Of a DNA stretch of 64,000 nucleotides, positions 8,552-17,921 are shown in pieces. The notes under the pieces were generated by a model that made no database searches, was not told where the DNA came from, and worked only from the letters and a program-made list of their open reading frames with translations. Made by a program: the position numbers and the translations under genes. Within the stretch, counting starts at the first letter, position 1. Each line of letters begins with the position of its first letter. Source of the DNA: Vibrio algarum (GTDB taxonomy: Bacteria > Pseudomonadota > Gammaproteobacteria > Enterobacterales > Vibrionaceae); NCBI RefSeq assembly GCF_028204155.1, contig NZ_JAQLOI010000001.1, positions 868,001 through 932,000 on the forward strand. Direction: 5' to 3'.

Positions 8552-9355
8552 ATGACGTATTTTGAAGCATTTATACTTGCCTTAGTTCAAGGCTTTACGG
8601 AGTTTCTCCCTATATCGAGTTCCGCCCACTTAATTTTGCCTTCTGCAATCTTAGGGTGGGAAGATCAAGGCTTAGCATTCGATGTGGCCGTGCATGTGGG
8701 AACCCTTGCCGCGGTTATTATTTATTTTAGACATGAAGTTGTTACCCTATTAACCGCCTTAATGGGGTCTATTTTCAAGGGCGAAAGATCAAAAGAGAGT
8801 AAATTGGCGTGGATGTTGGTGCTTGCTACAATCCCTGCCTGTATCTTTGGCCTATTCATGAAAGACATTATTGAAATATATTTGAGAAGTGCTTGGGTCA
8901 TTGCAACAACAACCGTGGTATTTGCGTTGTTGTTATGGTGGGTAGACAACAATGCTTCGTTGAAAGATGATGAATATCAAGCCGATGGTAAAAAATCATT
9001 GATTATTGGCATTACTCAAGCGTTAGCTATGATACCGGGAACTTCTCGTTCTGGAGCAACGATTACCGCAGCTTTATATCTAGGCTTTACCCGAGAAGCC
9101 GCTGCACGTTTCTCTTTTTTAATGTCTATTCCAATTATTATGTTAGCGGGTGGGTATCTTGGGCTTAAGTTGATAACCAGTGGTGAACCGGTACATTTGA
9201 GTATTCTACTGACAGGGATTGTGACCTCTTTCATTAGTGCTTATATCTGTATTTTTTTCTTCTTAAAGCTTATTTCAAAAATGGGAATGCTACCGTTTGT
9301 CATCTATCGTTTGATACTCGGTTTTGGCCTGTTTGGTTTTTTGATTTTCGGTTAA
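8552..9355 (+). CDS. uppP: Undecaprenyl-diphosphate phosphatase UppP (BacA)
   Basis: UppP dephosphorylates undecaprenyl pyrophosphate to recycle the lipid carrier of peptidoglycan and O-antigen synthesis. It is an integral inner-membrane protein of 267 aa from the ATG at 8552; a slightly longer frame overlaps folK and is not needed. The two signature regions are present: QGFTEFLPISSSAHLIL near residues 10-26 and PGTSRSGATITAAL near 165. It lies 10 bases after folK, probably in one transcript. Confidence 0.96.
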   Translation: MTYFEAFILALVQGFTEFLPISSSAHLILPSAILGWEDQGLAFDVAVHVGTLAAVIIYFRHEVVTLLTALMGSIFKGERSKESKLAWMLVLATIPACIFGLFMKDIIEIYLRSAWVIATTTVVFALLLWWVDNNASLKDDEYQADGKKSLIIGITQALAMIPGTSRSGATITAALYLGFTREAAARFSFLMSIPIIMLAGGYLGLKLITSGEPVHLSILLTGIVTSFISAYICIFFFLKLISKMGMLPFVIYRLILGFGLFGFLIFG

Positions 9356-9365
9356 GATAACTGAA

Positions 9366-9397
9366 GAGCTTATCCCCACGAAAGTTGGGATAAGCTC
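9366..9397 (+). terminator. Hairpin between convergent uppP and cca
   Basis: A perfect 11-bp inverted repeat (9366-9376 and 9387-9397) lies 10 bases after the uppP stop and 28 bases after the end of cca on the other strand. Neither side has a long T run, so it is a weak bidirectional terminator at best. Confidence 0.55.
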
Positions 9398-9425
9398 TTA
9401 CAAATAATGTGTTAGCAAACGATAG

Positions 9426-10652
9426 TTAGCGAACACTATGTTGAGATAACGCAATCGCTTCAATTTTTCTTCTGTCTGACTCTTCTCGAATATGCTTTCC
9501 TGAAAAACCATCTTTAATCACGTCTTGTACATTTATAGATAACGCTGTTTTATAAGCACTCTCAAAAATCAGTTTTTGTGGATAAGCAGAGTCTTCATGA
9601 CCTTTTCTTCCTTGGTGATCGGCCATACAGGTAAGTAATACTAGATTGAGTTTTTCAGGTTTACGCCAGACATCTAAATTATTCAGTATCTTTAGAAAGG
9701 TGGCAGGTCTTAGTTCCGCTGCTCTATGTACATTTGAATGTTGGGCGCAAACTGCAAGAGCGAGCTCTTTATATTCATTGGGGACTCTTAAACGTTCGCA
9801 TACTGCTTTAATGATAGCTAATCCTGTATGGGTATGCATTTTATGGCTTGGCCATTCAGATTTAGGGGTTACGCCTTTTCCGAGGTCGTGGACTTGTGCT
9901 GCAAATCGCACAACAGAAGAGTCTGAGATTAGCGCTGCCTGTTTAGCAACCATAAGAGTATGAATGCCTGTATCTATTTCAGGGTGCCACTTTTCCGGTT
10001 GAGGGACACCAAATAGCCGATCGATTTCTGGAACGATAACCTTGAGAGCACCACATTGCCTTAGCACTGATAGAAAAACATCAGGCCGTTTTGTTATTAA
10101 TGACTTATGCCATTCTTGCCATACTCTTTCAGGGGTAAGATGCGCAAGTTCCCCAGAGTTAACCATCTTGCTCATTAATTGAATGGTCTCAGGAGCGATG
10201 GTAAAGCCAAGTGGGGCGAGTTTTGCTGCAAAACGGGCGACTCGTAGTACACGCAGTGGGTCTTCAACAAAAGCCTCCGACACATGCCTAAGTACAAGGT
10301 TTTTGATATCAGTCTGGCCGTCGTAAGGGTCAATGAGGGCCCCTGACTTATCTTGAGCTATCGCATTAATGGTAAGATCGCGTCGAATAAGGTCTTCTTC
10401 TATCGATACCTCTGGAGAAAAATGACATTGAAATCCAGTATAGCCGTGACCTGATTTACGTTCAGTCCGTGCTAGCGCGTACTCTTCTTTGGTTTTAGGG
10501 TGAAGAAAAACAGGGAAGTCTTTACCGACAGGCTGAAAACCGAGTGATAGCATTTTGTCTGCAGTAGAACCAACAACGACCCAGTCGTTATCATAATTGG
10601 GAATATTGAGTAATTTATCACGTACAGCTCCGCCAACAAGGTAAGTTTGCAA
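9426..10652 (-). CDS. cca: Multifunctional CCA-adding tRNA nucleotidyltransferase
   Basis: Cca adds or repairs the 3' CCA of tRNAs without a template. The 408-aa protein starts MQTYLVGGAVRDKLL, the class II nucleotidyltransferase motif. D21 and D23 are the catalytic carboxylates (YDNDWVV), and RRDLTINAIA follows. The C-terminal half contains an HD phosphohydrolase motif (VHDLGKG), as in E. coli Cca, where it gives phosphatase and phosphodiesterase activity. It is divergent from gspA across 119 bp. Confidence 0.96.
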   Translation of the reverse strand: MQTYLVGGAVRDKLLNIPNYDNDWVVVGSTADKMLSLGFQPVGKDFPVFLHPKTKEEYALARTERKSGHGYTGFQCHFSPEVSIEEDLIRRDLTINAIAQDKSGALIDPYDGQTDIKNLVLRHVSEAFVEDPLRVLRVARFAAKLAPLGFTIAPETIQLMSKMVNSGELAHLTPERVWQEWHKSLITKRPDVFLSVLRQCGALKVIVPEIDRLFGVPQPEKWHPEIDTGIHTLMVAKQAALISDSSVVRFAAQVHDLGKGVTPKSEWPSHKMHTHTGLAIIKAVCERLRVPNEYKELALAVCAQHSNVHRAAELRPATFLKILNNLDVWRKPEKLNLVLLTCMADHQGRKGHEDSAYPQKLIFESAYKTALSINVQDVIKDGFSGKHIREESDRRKIEAIALSQHSVR

Positions 10653-10771
10653 GCAATGCTCCTTGGTAAAAACAATCAGTTAAGCTTTACATTCTATCAG
10701 CCAGTGGTACTTTGCATAACAACATTTTGTCTATTTAACGCGAACTAAACATTACGAAAAGAGATGGGTTA

Positions 10772-12370
10772 ATGTATAAGGATTATTTTGGATTTATTGA
10801 GATGCCATTTTCGATAGTTCCAAGTTCAAGATACTTGTTTTTAAGTTCCCGCCATCGAGAGGCGATGGGACATCTTCAAGCCGGTCTTGGGGACGGTGGC
10901 GGTTTTGCCATGCTGACAGGGGAAGTTGGAACCGGTAAAACAACGGTATCCAAAGCCATGCTAGCATCGCTTAATGACGATGTGAAAGCAGGCTTAATAC
11001 TTAACCCAACCTTTTCTGAAAACGACCTGCTTGAAGCTATATGCGATGAGTTTAATGTTAAGTATCCGGAAAACGCAACGCTTAAGCAGTTAACGAAAGG
11101 TATTCACCAGTATTTACTCGAAAACCATGCAAAAGGGATTCAATCACTATTGCTGATTGATGAGGCACAACACCTTTCAACTCAGGTATTAGAGCAGCTA
11201 CGTTTATTAACTAATTTAGAAACGGACAGTCAGAAATTGTTAAAGGTGCTTCTTATTGGGCAACCTGAATTGCAAGCTAAGCTGCAAACGGCTGAACTGA
11301 GGCAATTGGCTCAACGGATCACGGGCCGTTATCATCTATTGCCTTTGTCGGATAAAGAGGTTGAACAATATGTTGAATTTCGCCTTCAGATAGCGGGAGC
11401 GCCACGTGCATTGTTTAGTGTTAAAGCATTAAAGGTCATTGCTAAATATTCACAGGGTATCCCTCGTTTGATCAATTTAGTGTGTGATAAAGCATTGCTG
11501 TATGCTTATTACAGCGGGGAACAAGAAGTCAGCGTAGAGAAAGTCGAAAAGGCGTGTCAGGACGTAATGTCTTTCCAGGCTCCATTAACTCAACAGAGTC
11601 AGTCCCACACTTCTCATTCATTTCCGTCTTTTTTTAGCGCTATTATGCTCGCCATTATTTTGGTCGGTTTAGTATTCAAATTTAACCAACCAATAGAAAC
11701 GTTTGTCCAATCTCATCTTACACCTCTTCCAGTTTATCAATCGAAGATAGAAAAACAGGAGAGCATTGATGATGTATTAGCTGATTTCATTAAACAGAGC
11801 CAAAACCCAATTAATGCAACACAGATTTTATATGGCTTGTGGGGTATTAAAGCATCGGTGCTAGACGCTGATTGTTCATTGAATAACGCACCTTTTTACT
11901 GTGAAACTCGCTATGGAAACTTACAATCTGTTGTCGCTGAAAAGAGACCGGTTGTATTGAGCTTAAATAGTGAGTTTGGTGATTTTTATGCTGTGCTTTA
12001 TAAGGTTTATGATGACAAGATCGAACTTATTAATGGCTCTCAGCGAGTCTTAATTGCCACGGATTGGTTAAATACCAACTGGAATGGTGAGTATCAGACA
12101 CTTTGGTACAGTGAAATTGATCAAGTTTTGAAGATAAACAGTAACGGCAATAGCGTCGAAAAATTGGATTTATTGTTGGCTAAAGTATTAGGGGATGAAA
12201 GATTAAATACTCGGGTGTTTAATGCTACGTTAGAAAATCGTGTGAAAGCATTTCAAACTTGGCAAGGATTGTCCGCTGATGGTGTCGTTGGTAAAAATAC
12301 ATTGAAATTACTTGATCGGATGACGACCGAATTTGCCCCTGAAATTATCTTGATCAAAGAGGAGGGCTAA
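10772..12370 (+). CDS. gspA: General secretion pathway ATPase GspA/ExeA
   Basis: ExeA in Aeromonas and GspA in Vibrio help insert the type II secretin through the peptidoglycan. The 532-aa protein has an AAA+ domain with Walker A GEVGTGKT (50-57) and Walker B LLLIDE (126-131). A single membrane helix follows at about 287-303. The periplasmic region ends in a peptidoglycan-binding domain near 480-525 (AFQTWQGLSADGVVGKNTL). gspB follows two bases later, forming the usual pair located away from the main T2SS operon. Confidence 0.93.
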   Translation: MYKDYFGFIEMPFSIVPSSRYLFLSSRHREAMGHLQAGLGDGGGFAMLTGEVGTGKTTVSKAMLASLNDDVKAGLILNPTFSENDLLEAICDEFNVKYPENATLKQLTKGIHQYLLENHAKGIQSLLLIDEAQHLSTQVLEQLRLLTNLETDSQKLLKVLLIGQPELQAKLQTAELRQLAQRITGRYHLLPLSDKEVEQYVEFRLQIAGAPRALFSVKALKVIAKYSQGIPRLINLVCDKALLYAYYSGEQEVSVEKVEKACQDVMSFQAPLTQQSQSHTSHSFPSFFSAIMLAIILVGLVFKFNQPIETFVQSHLTPLPVYQSKIEKQESIDDVLADFIKQSQNPINATQILYGLWGIKASVLDADCSLNNAPFYCETRYGNLQSVVAEKRPVVLSLNSEFGDFYAVLYKVYDDKIELINGSQRVLIATDWLNTNWNGEYQTLWYSEIDQVLKINSNGNSVEKLDLLLAKVLGDERLNTRVFNATLENRVKAFQTWQGLSADGVVGKNTLKLLDRMTTEFAPEIILIKEEG

Positions 12371-12372
12371 CT

Positions 12373-13167
12373 ATGTCTGAATTAATGAAATCTTTGGCAC
12401 AGTCCGAACAGGGCTACAGAACAATGCATTCCTCCTCTCCTGTCATTTTAAATCACACGCATCTACCAAAAAGAAAAAATAACTTGGTATTGATGGTTTC
12501 TTTAGTACTGCTGCCGCCGATCGCTTCGATCGCTTATCTTGGTTATGACGCTAAGCAATCGTGGCAGCAGCAAACAGAGCGAGCAATGCAAACGATAGAA
12601 AGGCAAAAGCAGTTACAAAGCGTACCTAAACCGCCGTTAGTTACGTTTCTCGCTTATCCAGAATTAACAGAGCTTAGAGCCATAGATAGATCGCAATTTA
12701 ATATAAATAATGTTGAGGCCGATATAAGCCCTCAAGTGAAGCAAACAGGTATTAATGCGGCAGGAATTGTAAATGAAGCTAAACCTATACGTGACGATTT
12801 ACATTTAGACACACTCGACTTAAGTGGCCTCTCTTCCGAGCTAGCAGAACGAGTGCAAGACGCATTAGATGGTGAGGGCTCTACGCAACCACAACAAACT
12901 CAATATTCATCCGATGAGGTGGAGACAATAGAGTTAGTTAATTATGAGTATGTCTTTAGAGGCAAATTACCTGCTATGAATCTCCAAACTCATATGTACG
13001 CCAGTAATGAGCAAAGCCGTTGGGTAAAAATAAATGGTGTAGAACGACATGAAGGAGATTGGGTTAATGATTCAGTTCAAGTCTTGACTATTACGCCAAG
13101 GTTTATCACGGTTGGGTTTGAAGGTGATGTAATAGAAATACCGGCGCTTTACGAGTGGGAAGGTTGA
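12373..13167 (+). CDS. gspB: General secretion pathway protein GspB/ExeB
   Basis: The partner of GspA. The 264-aa protein has a short cytoplasmic N-terminus (MSELMKSLAQSE), one membrane helix at about 37-57, and a variable periplasmic linker. The conserved C-terminal domain (about 195-262) has VFRGKLPAMNLQTHMYA and WVKINGVERHEGDWV, typical of the T2SSB family. In Aeromonas and Vibrio the GspAB complex is required for secretin multimerisation. The two-base gap from gspA suggests translational coupling. Confidence 0.9.
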   Translation: MSELMKSLAQSEQGYRTMHSSSPVILNHTHLPKRKNNLVLMVSLVLLPPIASIAYLGYDAKQSWQQQTERAMQTIERQKQLQSVPKPPLVTFLAYPELTELRAIDRSQFNINNVEADISPQVKQTGINAAGIVNEAKPIRDDLHLDTLDLSGLSSELAERVQDALDGEGSTQPQQTQYSSDEVETIELVNYEYVFRGKLPAMNLQTHMYASNEQSRWVKINGVERHEGDWVNDSVQVLTITPRFITVGFEGDVIEIPALYEWEG

Positions 13168-13206
13168 TAGACCAATAAATGGCAGTAATTAATGCCTGTT
13201 CAAATT

Positions 13207-13233
13207 AAAAAAGGTTGCGATAGCAACCTTTTT
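13207..13233 (+). terminator. Terminator of gspAB (bidirectional)
   Basis: A perfect 11-bp hairpin (13208-13218 with 13223-13233) with a GATA loop has A-rich and T-rich flanks. It lies 40 bases after gspB and 44 bases after the end of the convergent SH3 gene, so it can serve both. Confidence 0.8.
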
Positions 13234-13276
13234 ACGTTTTGTAAGCCCTACACGCGAGCACTTGCACGCATATGTA

Positions 13277-13888
13277 TTAAGCCCAGCCGTTTGGTGCCTT
13301 TTTACGTCTTGGAATAATGTGTGGGAGAATTAGCCCAAACAGTAAACCAATACCCGCTACACCACCGCCATACATGAAGTATTTAAGCAGTAGGTCTTCT
13401 TTTTGTGTGTCTAACTTAGCGCGTAGTTCTCTAATTTCAGTTTGAGAACTCGTCAGTTGTTGGCTGATATCACTGTAGTTTTGTTCTAGCTCCGCAATTT
13501 GCTTATTACGCGAATCTAGTGATTGAACTAAGCCCGCTTTTGCTTCATCTGAATTTTTACGTGCGTTGGAGAGTTGCTCTTTCACTGTGGTTAGTTCTTC
13601 TTCAAGCTTAGGTAGGCGTTCCGCCATGCTTGCTTGACGGGTAACAAAACGGCTTTCAACCCAACCTTTACGACCTTTCGCGTCGATAACTTGGCTATAC
13701 TTAGCAGTGGTATTGACGTCGACTAAGTTTACTTTATCACCTGCATTTACACTGCCGATGATACGAAACTCGTTACCAGGGCCGGCATGCATATAAGTGA
13801 ACAGATTGTCTGCAATGTACCTAGGAGCAGCAAAGGCGCTTGGTATTGAGAAGCAGATAAATAAAACAACAAAAAGCAATTTTTTCAC
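13277..13888 (-). CDS. ygiM: TIGR04211-type SH3 domain protein (YgiM-like)
   Basis: The 203-aa envelope protein has a signal peptide ending at SAFA (residue 20), a bacterial SH3 domain (about 24-85, with TYMHAGPGNEFRIIGSVNAG), a coiled coil (about 88-165), and one C-terminal membrane helix (about 170-190) followed by a basic tail. E. coli YgiM has the same plan and lies next to cca; here gspAB lies between the two. Function is not established. SH3b domains often bind cell-wall peptides. Confidence 0.88.
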   Translation of the reverse strand: MKKLLFVVLFICFSIPSAFAAPRYIADNLFTYMHAGPGNEFRIIGSVNAGDKVNLVDVNTTAKYSQVIDAKGRKGWVESRFVTRQASMAERLPKLEEELTTVKEQLSNARKNSDEAKAGLVQSLDSRNKQIAELEQNYSDISQQLTSSQTEIRELRAKLDTQKEDLLLKYFMYGGGVAGIGLLFGLILPHIIPRRKKAPNGWA

Positions 13889-14003
13889 AGTGTGTCCCTT
13901 ACGAAATTATGGCACTAGCAAGATGGTCATATTTCGTTTTAATCATTATTCGAATATTCCAGTGAGAGAATAGTAAGAATTTTAGCCTGTTGATGCAACT
14001 AAG

Positions 14004-14030
14004 AAGGCACGTCTACACGTGCCTTTTTTA
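14004..14030 (+). terminator. Hairpin with T run, oriented for the plus strand
   Basis: A 9-bp stem (14004-14012 with 14017-14025) is followed on the plus strand by T6 (14024-14029). On the minus strand it lies 37 bases after the end of the phosphate transporter gene and would work only weakly there, since the flank is TTCTTAG. No plus-strand gene precedes it for over 800 bases. Confidence 0.6.
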
Positions 14031-14066
14031 ACTTTTGAATCAAATATGACATTAACCTAACATTGA

Positions 14067-15326
14067 TTAGATAAATATCGCTTCCAAAATATAGAAAAAT
14101 ATCACAGCTAATATAGCGCCAGCAGGTAAGGTGACAACCCAAGAAACAACGATATTTCGAACAACGCCTAGGTTTAGAGCGGCAATACCTCGAGCAAAAC
14201 CAACACCTAAAACAGCACCCACAAGTGTTTGCGTAGTTGAGATAGGTAAACCAGTACCAGAAGCTAATACAACGGTAGATGCCGTTGCCAGTTGAGCTGC
14301 AAAGCCACGGCTTGGTGTTAATTCTGTTATTCCGGTTCCTACTGTTGCCATAACTTTATGGCCCATAGTCGCCAAACCAACCACAATACCAATACCGCCT
14401 AGTGGTAATATCCACCATGCAATAGTACTTTTAGTGGTTATTTCACCCATATGTTCGATAGTCGAAGCGATAGCTGAAAGTGGTCCGATTGCATTCGCAA
14501 CATCATTTGAACCATGAGCAAATGCCATTGCACATGCTGTGATCACCATTAATGTGCTAAATATTTTTTCTACACCAGCAAAACCGTGGTCATCTTTCTT
14601 ACCCGCGAATTTTTTACCTATGTATATATAGCCACCGACCATGACAAGAGCTGATACTGCAATCGCCCAGCCCCAAGCTTCAAAGCCTGTTAGGTGCAAA
14701 CCTATGTGTTTAAGCCCTTTTTTGATTGTAACTAGGGCGATAACTAATGTCGTTATGAACATATATACAGGAACATAGCGTTTTGCATTGTTAAGTGGCT
14801 CAGCGGTATCAAAAATAAGTCGTTGTGCAGTAATGAATATATAGTAGGCAATGATACCTGATATAAGTGGAGTGACTATCCAACTGCCTACGATACCTTG
14901 AACAGATCCCCAGTCCACCGCTTCTGAACCAACAGAAACAAGAGCGAAACCAATAATGGCACCGATGATGGAGTGAGTCGTAGAAACTGGCCATCCTCTA
15001 AAAGAAGCAAGTAACAACCAAGTACCAGCGGCCAATAGCGCTGACATCATGCCGAATACAAGTACTTCAGGTTGGCTTTCAAACAAAGAGGTATCAATAA
15101 CCCCTTTACGAATGGTGTCTGTTACTTCGCCACCAGCGAGATAAGCACCCGCGAATTCAAAAATCATAGCGATAAATATCGCTTGTTTTACCGTTAAAGC
15201 TTTTGAACCAACTGATGTGCCCATAGCATTGGCAACATCATTTGCACCAATACCGATAGCCATTAAAAAGCCAAAGAGCGCAGCAGTAATGATAAGGATA
15301 GTGCCGTAATTAGCGAGGATATCCAT
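14067..15326 (-). CDS. PiT-family inorganic phosphate transporter
   Basis: The 419-aa polytopic inner-membrane protein has the duplicated PiT signature: ANDVANAMGTSVGSKAL near residue 28 and HGSNDVANAIGPLSA in the second half. These define low-affinity phosphate/cation symporters (PF01384). It is shorter than E. coli PitA, which has a longer central loop, and closer in plan to the transporters paired with DUF47 proteins. The upstream TIGR00153 gene is on the same strand 108 bp away and probably co-transcribed. Confidence 0.93.
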   Translation of the reverse strand: MDILANYGTILIITAALFGFLMAIGIGANDVANAMGTSVGSKALTVKQAIFIAMIFEFAGAYLAGGEVTDTIRKGVIDTSLFESQPEVLVFGMMSALLAAGTWLLLASFRGWPVSTTHSIIGAIIGFALVSVGSEAVDWGSVQGIVGSWIVTPLISGIIAYYIFITAQRLIFDTAEPLNNAKRYVPVYMFITTLVIALVTIKKGLKHIGLHLTGFEAWGWAIAVSALVMVGGYIYIGKKFAGKKDDHGFAGVEKIFSTLMVITACAMAFAHGSNDVANAIGPLSAIASTIEHMGEITTKSTIAWWILPLGGIGIVVGLATMGHKVMATVGTGITELTPSRGFAAQLATASTVVLASGTGLPISTTQTLVGAVLGVGFARGIAALNLGVVRNIVVSWVVTLPAGAILAVIFFYILEAIFI

Positions 15327-15434
15327 TGTGATACCTTAGTATTTTAGTAAGCCAAGCTGAAAGCAGAGCACATTCATTTGTGCTGATTGAACTGCCTATA
15401 GGTTAAACCTGACTTTACAAAGTGACTGAAAAAT

Positions 15435-16115
15435 TTATGAACGAGAGAGCATCAATTCTAAACGAGTTCCAACTCGTTGAGCTTGATCAGCGATTTCGCC
15501 AACCCATTCAAGAATTTTGTACAAAAACATGACGTCAATCGGACTATAGTCATTTTCAATCGCCATTAATTGTTGGCGTAATTGAATTTGCAATAAGTCA
15601 GTGTCGTCTTCGATCAAGTCCAGTTGATGGATCATATCGGCCACTAAGTTTACTTCACGGCCTTTAAATCCGGTCTCCAAAAGTTCGTCGAACTCTTTGA
15701 CTACTTTATGCGCTAAATTAGCTGAATCAATGCAACGCTTAACGTATGTGATAAAGTTGTCGTGGATTGTGTTAGGTATGTTCAGTCTACGTCCGATGAC
15801 GCGTCCTGAAATATCTTTGGCGAGGTTAGCGAGTTTGTCTTGTTGAGTGATAAGATCCAACATGTCTGTACGGTCGACAGGCATAAACAAACCGCTAGGG
15901 AGTTTTAAACGAATTTCACGCTTTAAAACATCGGCTTCTTTCTCTAGTTCAGAAATGTGTGCACGGATTTTTTCTGCTTTATCCCAATCACCTTGATGGC
16001 AAGTTTCAAAAAACTCCACAAGCTGAGAGCAACATTCATCTACAACCGCCACGTGCTTTTGTAACGGCTTTATTGGGGATTTAGCGAACAATCCCATAAT
16101 TGTATTTACTGGCAT
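15435..16115 (-). CDS. TIGR00153 family PhoU-like protein (DUF47)
   Basis: The 226-aa all-helical protein starts MPVNTIMGLFAKSPIKPLQK at 16115; an upstream ATG at 16154 would add 13 hydrophobic residues not typical of the family. DUF47/PhoU-div proteins sit beside PiT transporters and are thought to regulate them. The segment LKLPSGLFMPVDRTDMLDL is characteristic. It precedes the PiT gene on the same strand, the usual order. Confidence 0.9.
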   Translation of the reverse strand: MPVNTIMGLFAKSPIKPLQKHVAVVDECCSQLVEFFETCHQGDWDKAEKIRAHISELEKEADVLKREIRLKLPSGLFMPVDRTDMLDLITQQDKLANLAKDISGRVIGRRLNIPNTIHDNFITYVKRCIDSANLAHKVVKEFDELLETGFKGREVNLVADMIHQLDLIEDDTDLLQIQLRQQLMAIENDYSPIDVMFLYKILEWVGEIADQAQRVGTRLELMLSRS

Positions 16116-16325
16116 AGTGATCAAACCTAAAAAAATAGAACCTATATAAACCATATACTAAAAAAATGTATTTGGTCGCCTAGGGCTATGAAGTGGCGCA
16201 TGTTAACCTAATAAATTGACCAATAAAACTGATTTAGATCATCTAGAGCGTGAAATTTCGTTCTTGCGGTAGGCAATAATAGGCAATATCCTGTGTAAGA
16301 CGACTTTTAAAGGTATAAATATTCA

Positions 16326-17849
16326 ATGGAAACCGAGATAGAACTGAAGTTTTTTGTAAAACCTGAATTTTCCGATAAATTACAACGAAAAATTGCGGAG
16401 ACCAAGGTTCTTCAGAGCAGTTGTAGAGAATTAGGTAATATTTACTTCGATACTCAAGACAATTGGTTACGCCAGCATGATATTGGCCTGCGTATTAGGC
16501 GATTCGATGACGTGTTCGTTCAGACCGTAAAAACATCAGGTCGCGTAGTGGCTGGCTTACATCAACGACCCGAATATAATGCCGAACATGATAGTAACTC
16601 TCCAGATCTTACCCTTCATCCTCAAGATATTTGGCCCTCAGGTAAAGATGTATCCCAATTACAACAAGAAATTTTTCCACTATTTTCAACAAATTTTACC
16701 CGTGAGCAGTGGTTAGTTGGAATGGCGGACGGAAGCCAAATCGAAGTGGCTTTTGATCAAGGTAAAGTCATTGCGGGGGATAAAGAGTCACCAATTTGTG
16801 AGGTGGAACTCGAACTGAAATCGGGTCAAGCGGACTCTCTGTTTACTTTAGCAAGAAGCTTAAGTGAAGAAGGCGGTATGCGATTAGGTAATCTAAGTAA
16901 AGCGGCTAGAGGTTACCGCCTTGCACAAGATTATGAGGGCGATGATGTAAAACCGTTATCTATGGTGGAAACGAAAAATGACGATAGTGTAGAAGATTGC
17001 TTTATCAATTCGTTAGAGCATGCCCTTTCACACTGGCACTATCACGAACAGATATTTTTTGAACATCCGTCTAATCTCGTGCTCGCACAAATTAGTAATT
17101 CAATCTCATTTATCAGACAAATTTTAACCGTGTATAGCGGCATTGTTCCACGGCGAGCAAGTGCCTTGTTACGTCAAGAGTTAAAATGGTTAGATGAAGA
17201 GATGAGTTGGTTAAAAACAGCAGATTATATTGATGATCTTTGTGAAGATAAAGGTCATGTTCTTCGTAAACTGGATGCGAGAAAGTTATTGGTATCTAAG
17301 CTTAATTACAGCAAGTCGCAGTTACCAAATGAAGAGGAAATGGTCACTCTATTTACTTCGGCCCGGTATACGGGGCTCGTACTTGATTTAAGTCGTTGGC
17401 TAATGGGTAGAGGTTGGCATCCATTTCTCGATGATAAAGCAAAAGAAAAAATGACAACTTCCATTAAACGCTTTTCTCAACATCAACTAGACAGGACGTG
17501 GGCCGAATTAATGGAGGCTTTTCCTGCTCAAAAAGTCTTAACAAGTGAAGAGTATATAGATCAACGATATGGGTTAATGCGAAACCTTTATACCGGTATC
17601 TGTTTTGCTTCGCTATACGATATTGAACAGCGAAATAATTTTCGTATGCCTTGGGATGATCTTCTCCATGGTATTGATGATCTTCTTACTTTAAAGCCTC
17701 TTGAAGAGTTACTTAGCGACAAAGAACTTGATGAAGAAGATAAAAATCAGTTAGAAAGATGGCTTGCTAGACAAGAACTTTCTATCTTACACGCGATGGA
17801 ACAAACCAGAGCGATGAGTGTAGAAGTACCTCCTTATTGGAGTAATTGA
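16326..17849 (+). CDS. ygiF: Inorganic triphosphatase with CYTH and CHAD domains (YgiF)
   Basis: E. coli YgiF hydrolyses inorganic triphosphate. The 507-aa protein opens with METEIELKF, whose ExExK motif is the metal-binding signature of CYTH domains (about 1-200, with CEVELELKSG near 160). The C-terminal half is a histidine-containing CHAD domain (about 215-500), which binds polyphosphate in other proteins. In E. coli it lies directly upstream of glnE; here a potassium channel and a chemoreceptor separate the two. Confidence 0.93.
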   Translation: METEIELKFFVKPEFSDKLQRKIAETKVLQSSCRELGNIYFDTQDNWLRQHDIGLRIRRFDDVFVQTVKTSGRVVAGLHQRPEYNAEHDSNSPDLTLHPQDIWPSGKDVSQLQQEIFPLFSTNFTREQWLVGMADGSQIEVAFDQGKVIAGDKESPICEVELELKSGQADSLFTLARSLSEEGGMRLGNLSKAARGYRLAQDYEGDDVKPLSMVETKNDDSVEDCFINSLEHALSHWHYHEQIFFEHPSNLVLAQISNSISFIRQILTVYSGIVPRRASALLRQELKWLDEEMSWLKTADYIDDLCEDKGHVLRKLDARKLLVSKLNYSKSQLPNEEEMVTLFTSARYTGLVLDLSRWLMGRGWHPFLDDKAKEKMTTSIKRFSQHQLDRTWAELMEAFPAQKVLTSEEYIDQRYGLMRNLYTGICFASLYDIEQRNNFRMPWDDLLHGIDDLLTLKPLEELLSDKELDEEDKNQLERWLARQELSILHAMEQTRAMSVEVPPYWSN

Positions 17850-17880
17850 AAACCCTTCAGACAGTGATAATGATCTGATT

Positions 17881-17916
17881 AAAAAAGGTGGGCAACTAAG
17901 ATTGTCCACCTTTTTT
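17881..17916 (+). terminator. Bidirectional terminator between ygiF and the potassium channel gene
   Basis: A run of six A, a 9-bp stem with one G-T pair, and a run of six T (17881-17895 with 17902-17916) sit between the convergent genes. The symmetry allows termination on both strands. Confidence 0.85.
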
Positions 17917-17921
17917 AATCG

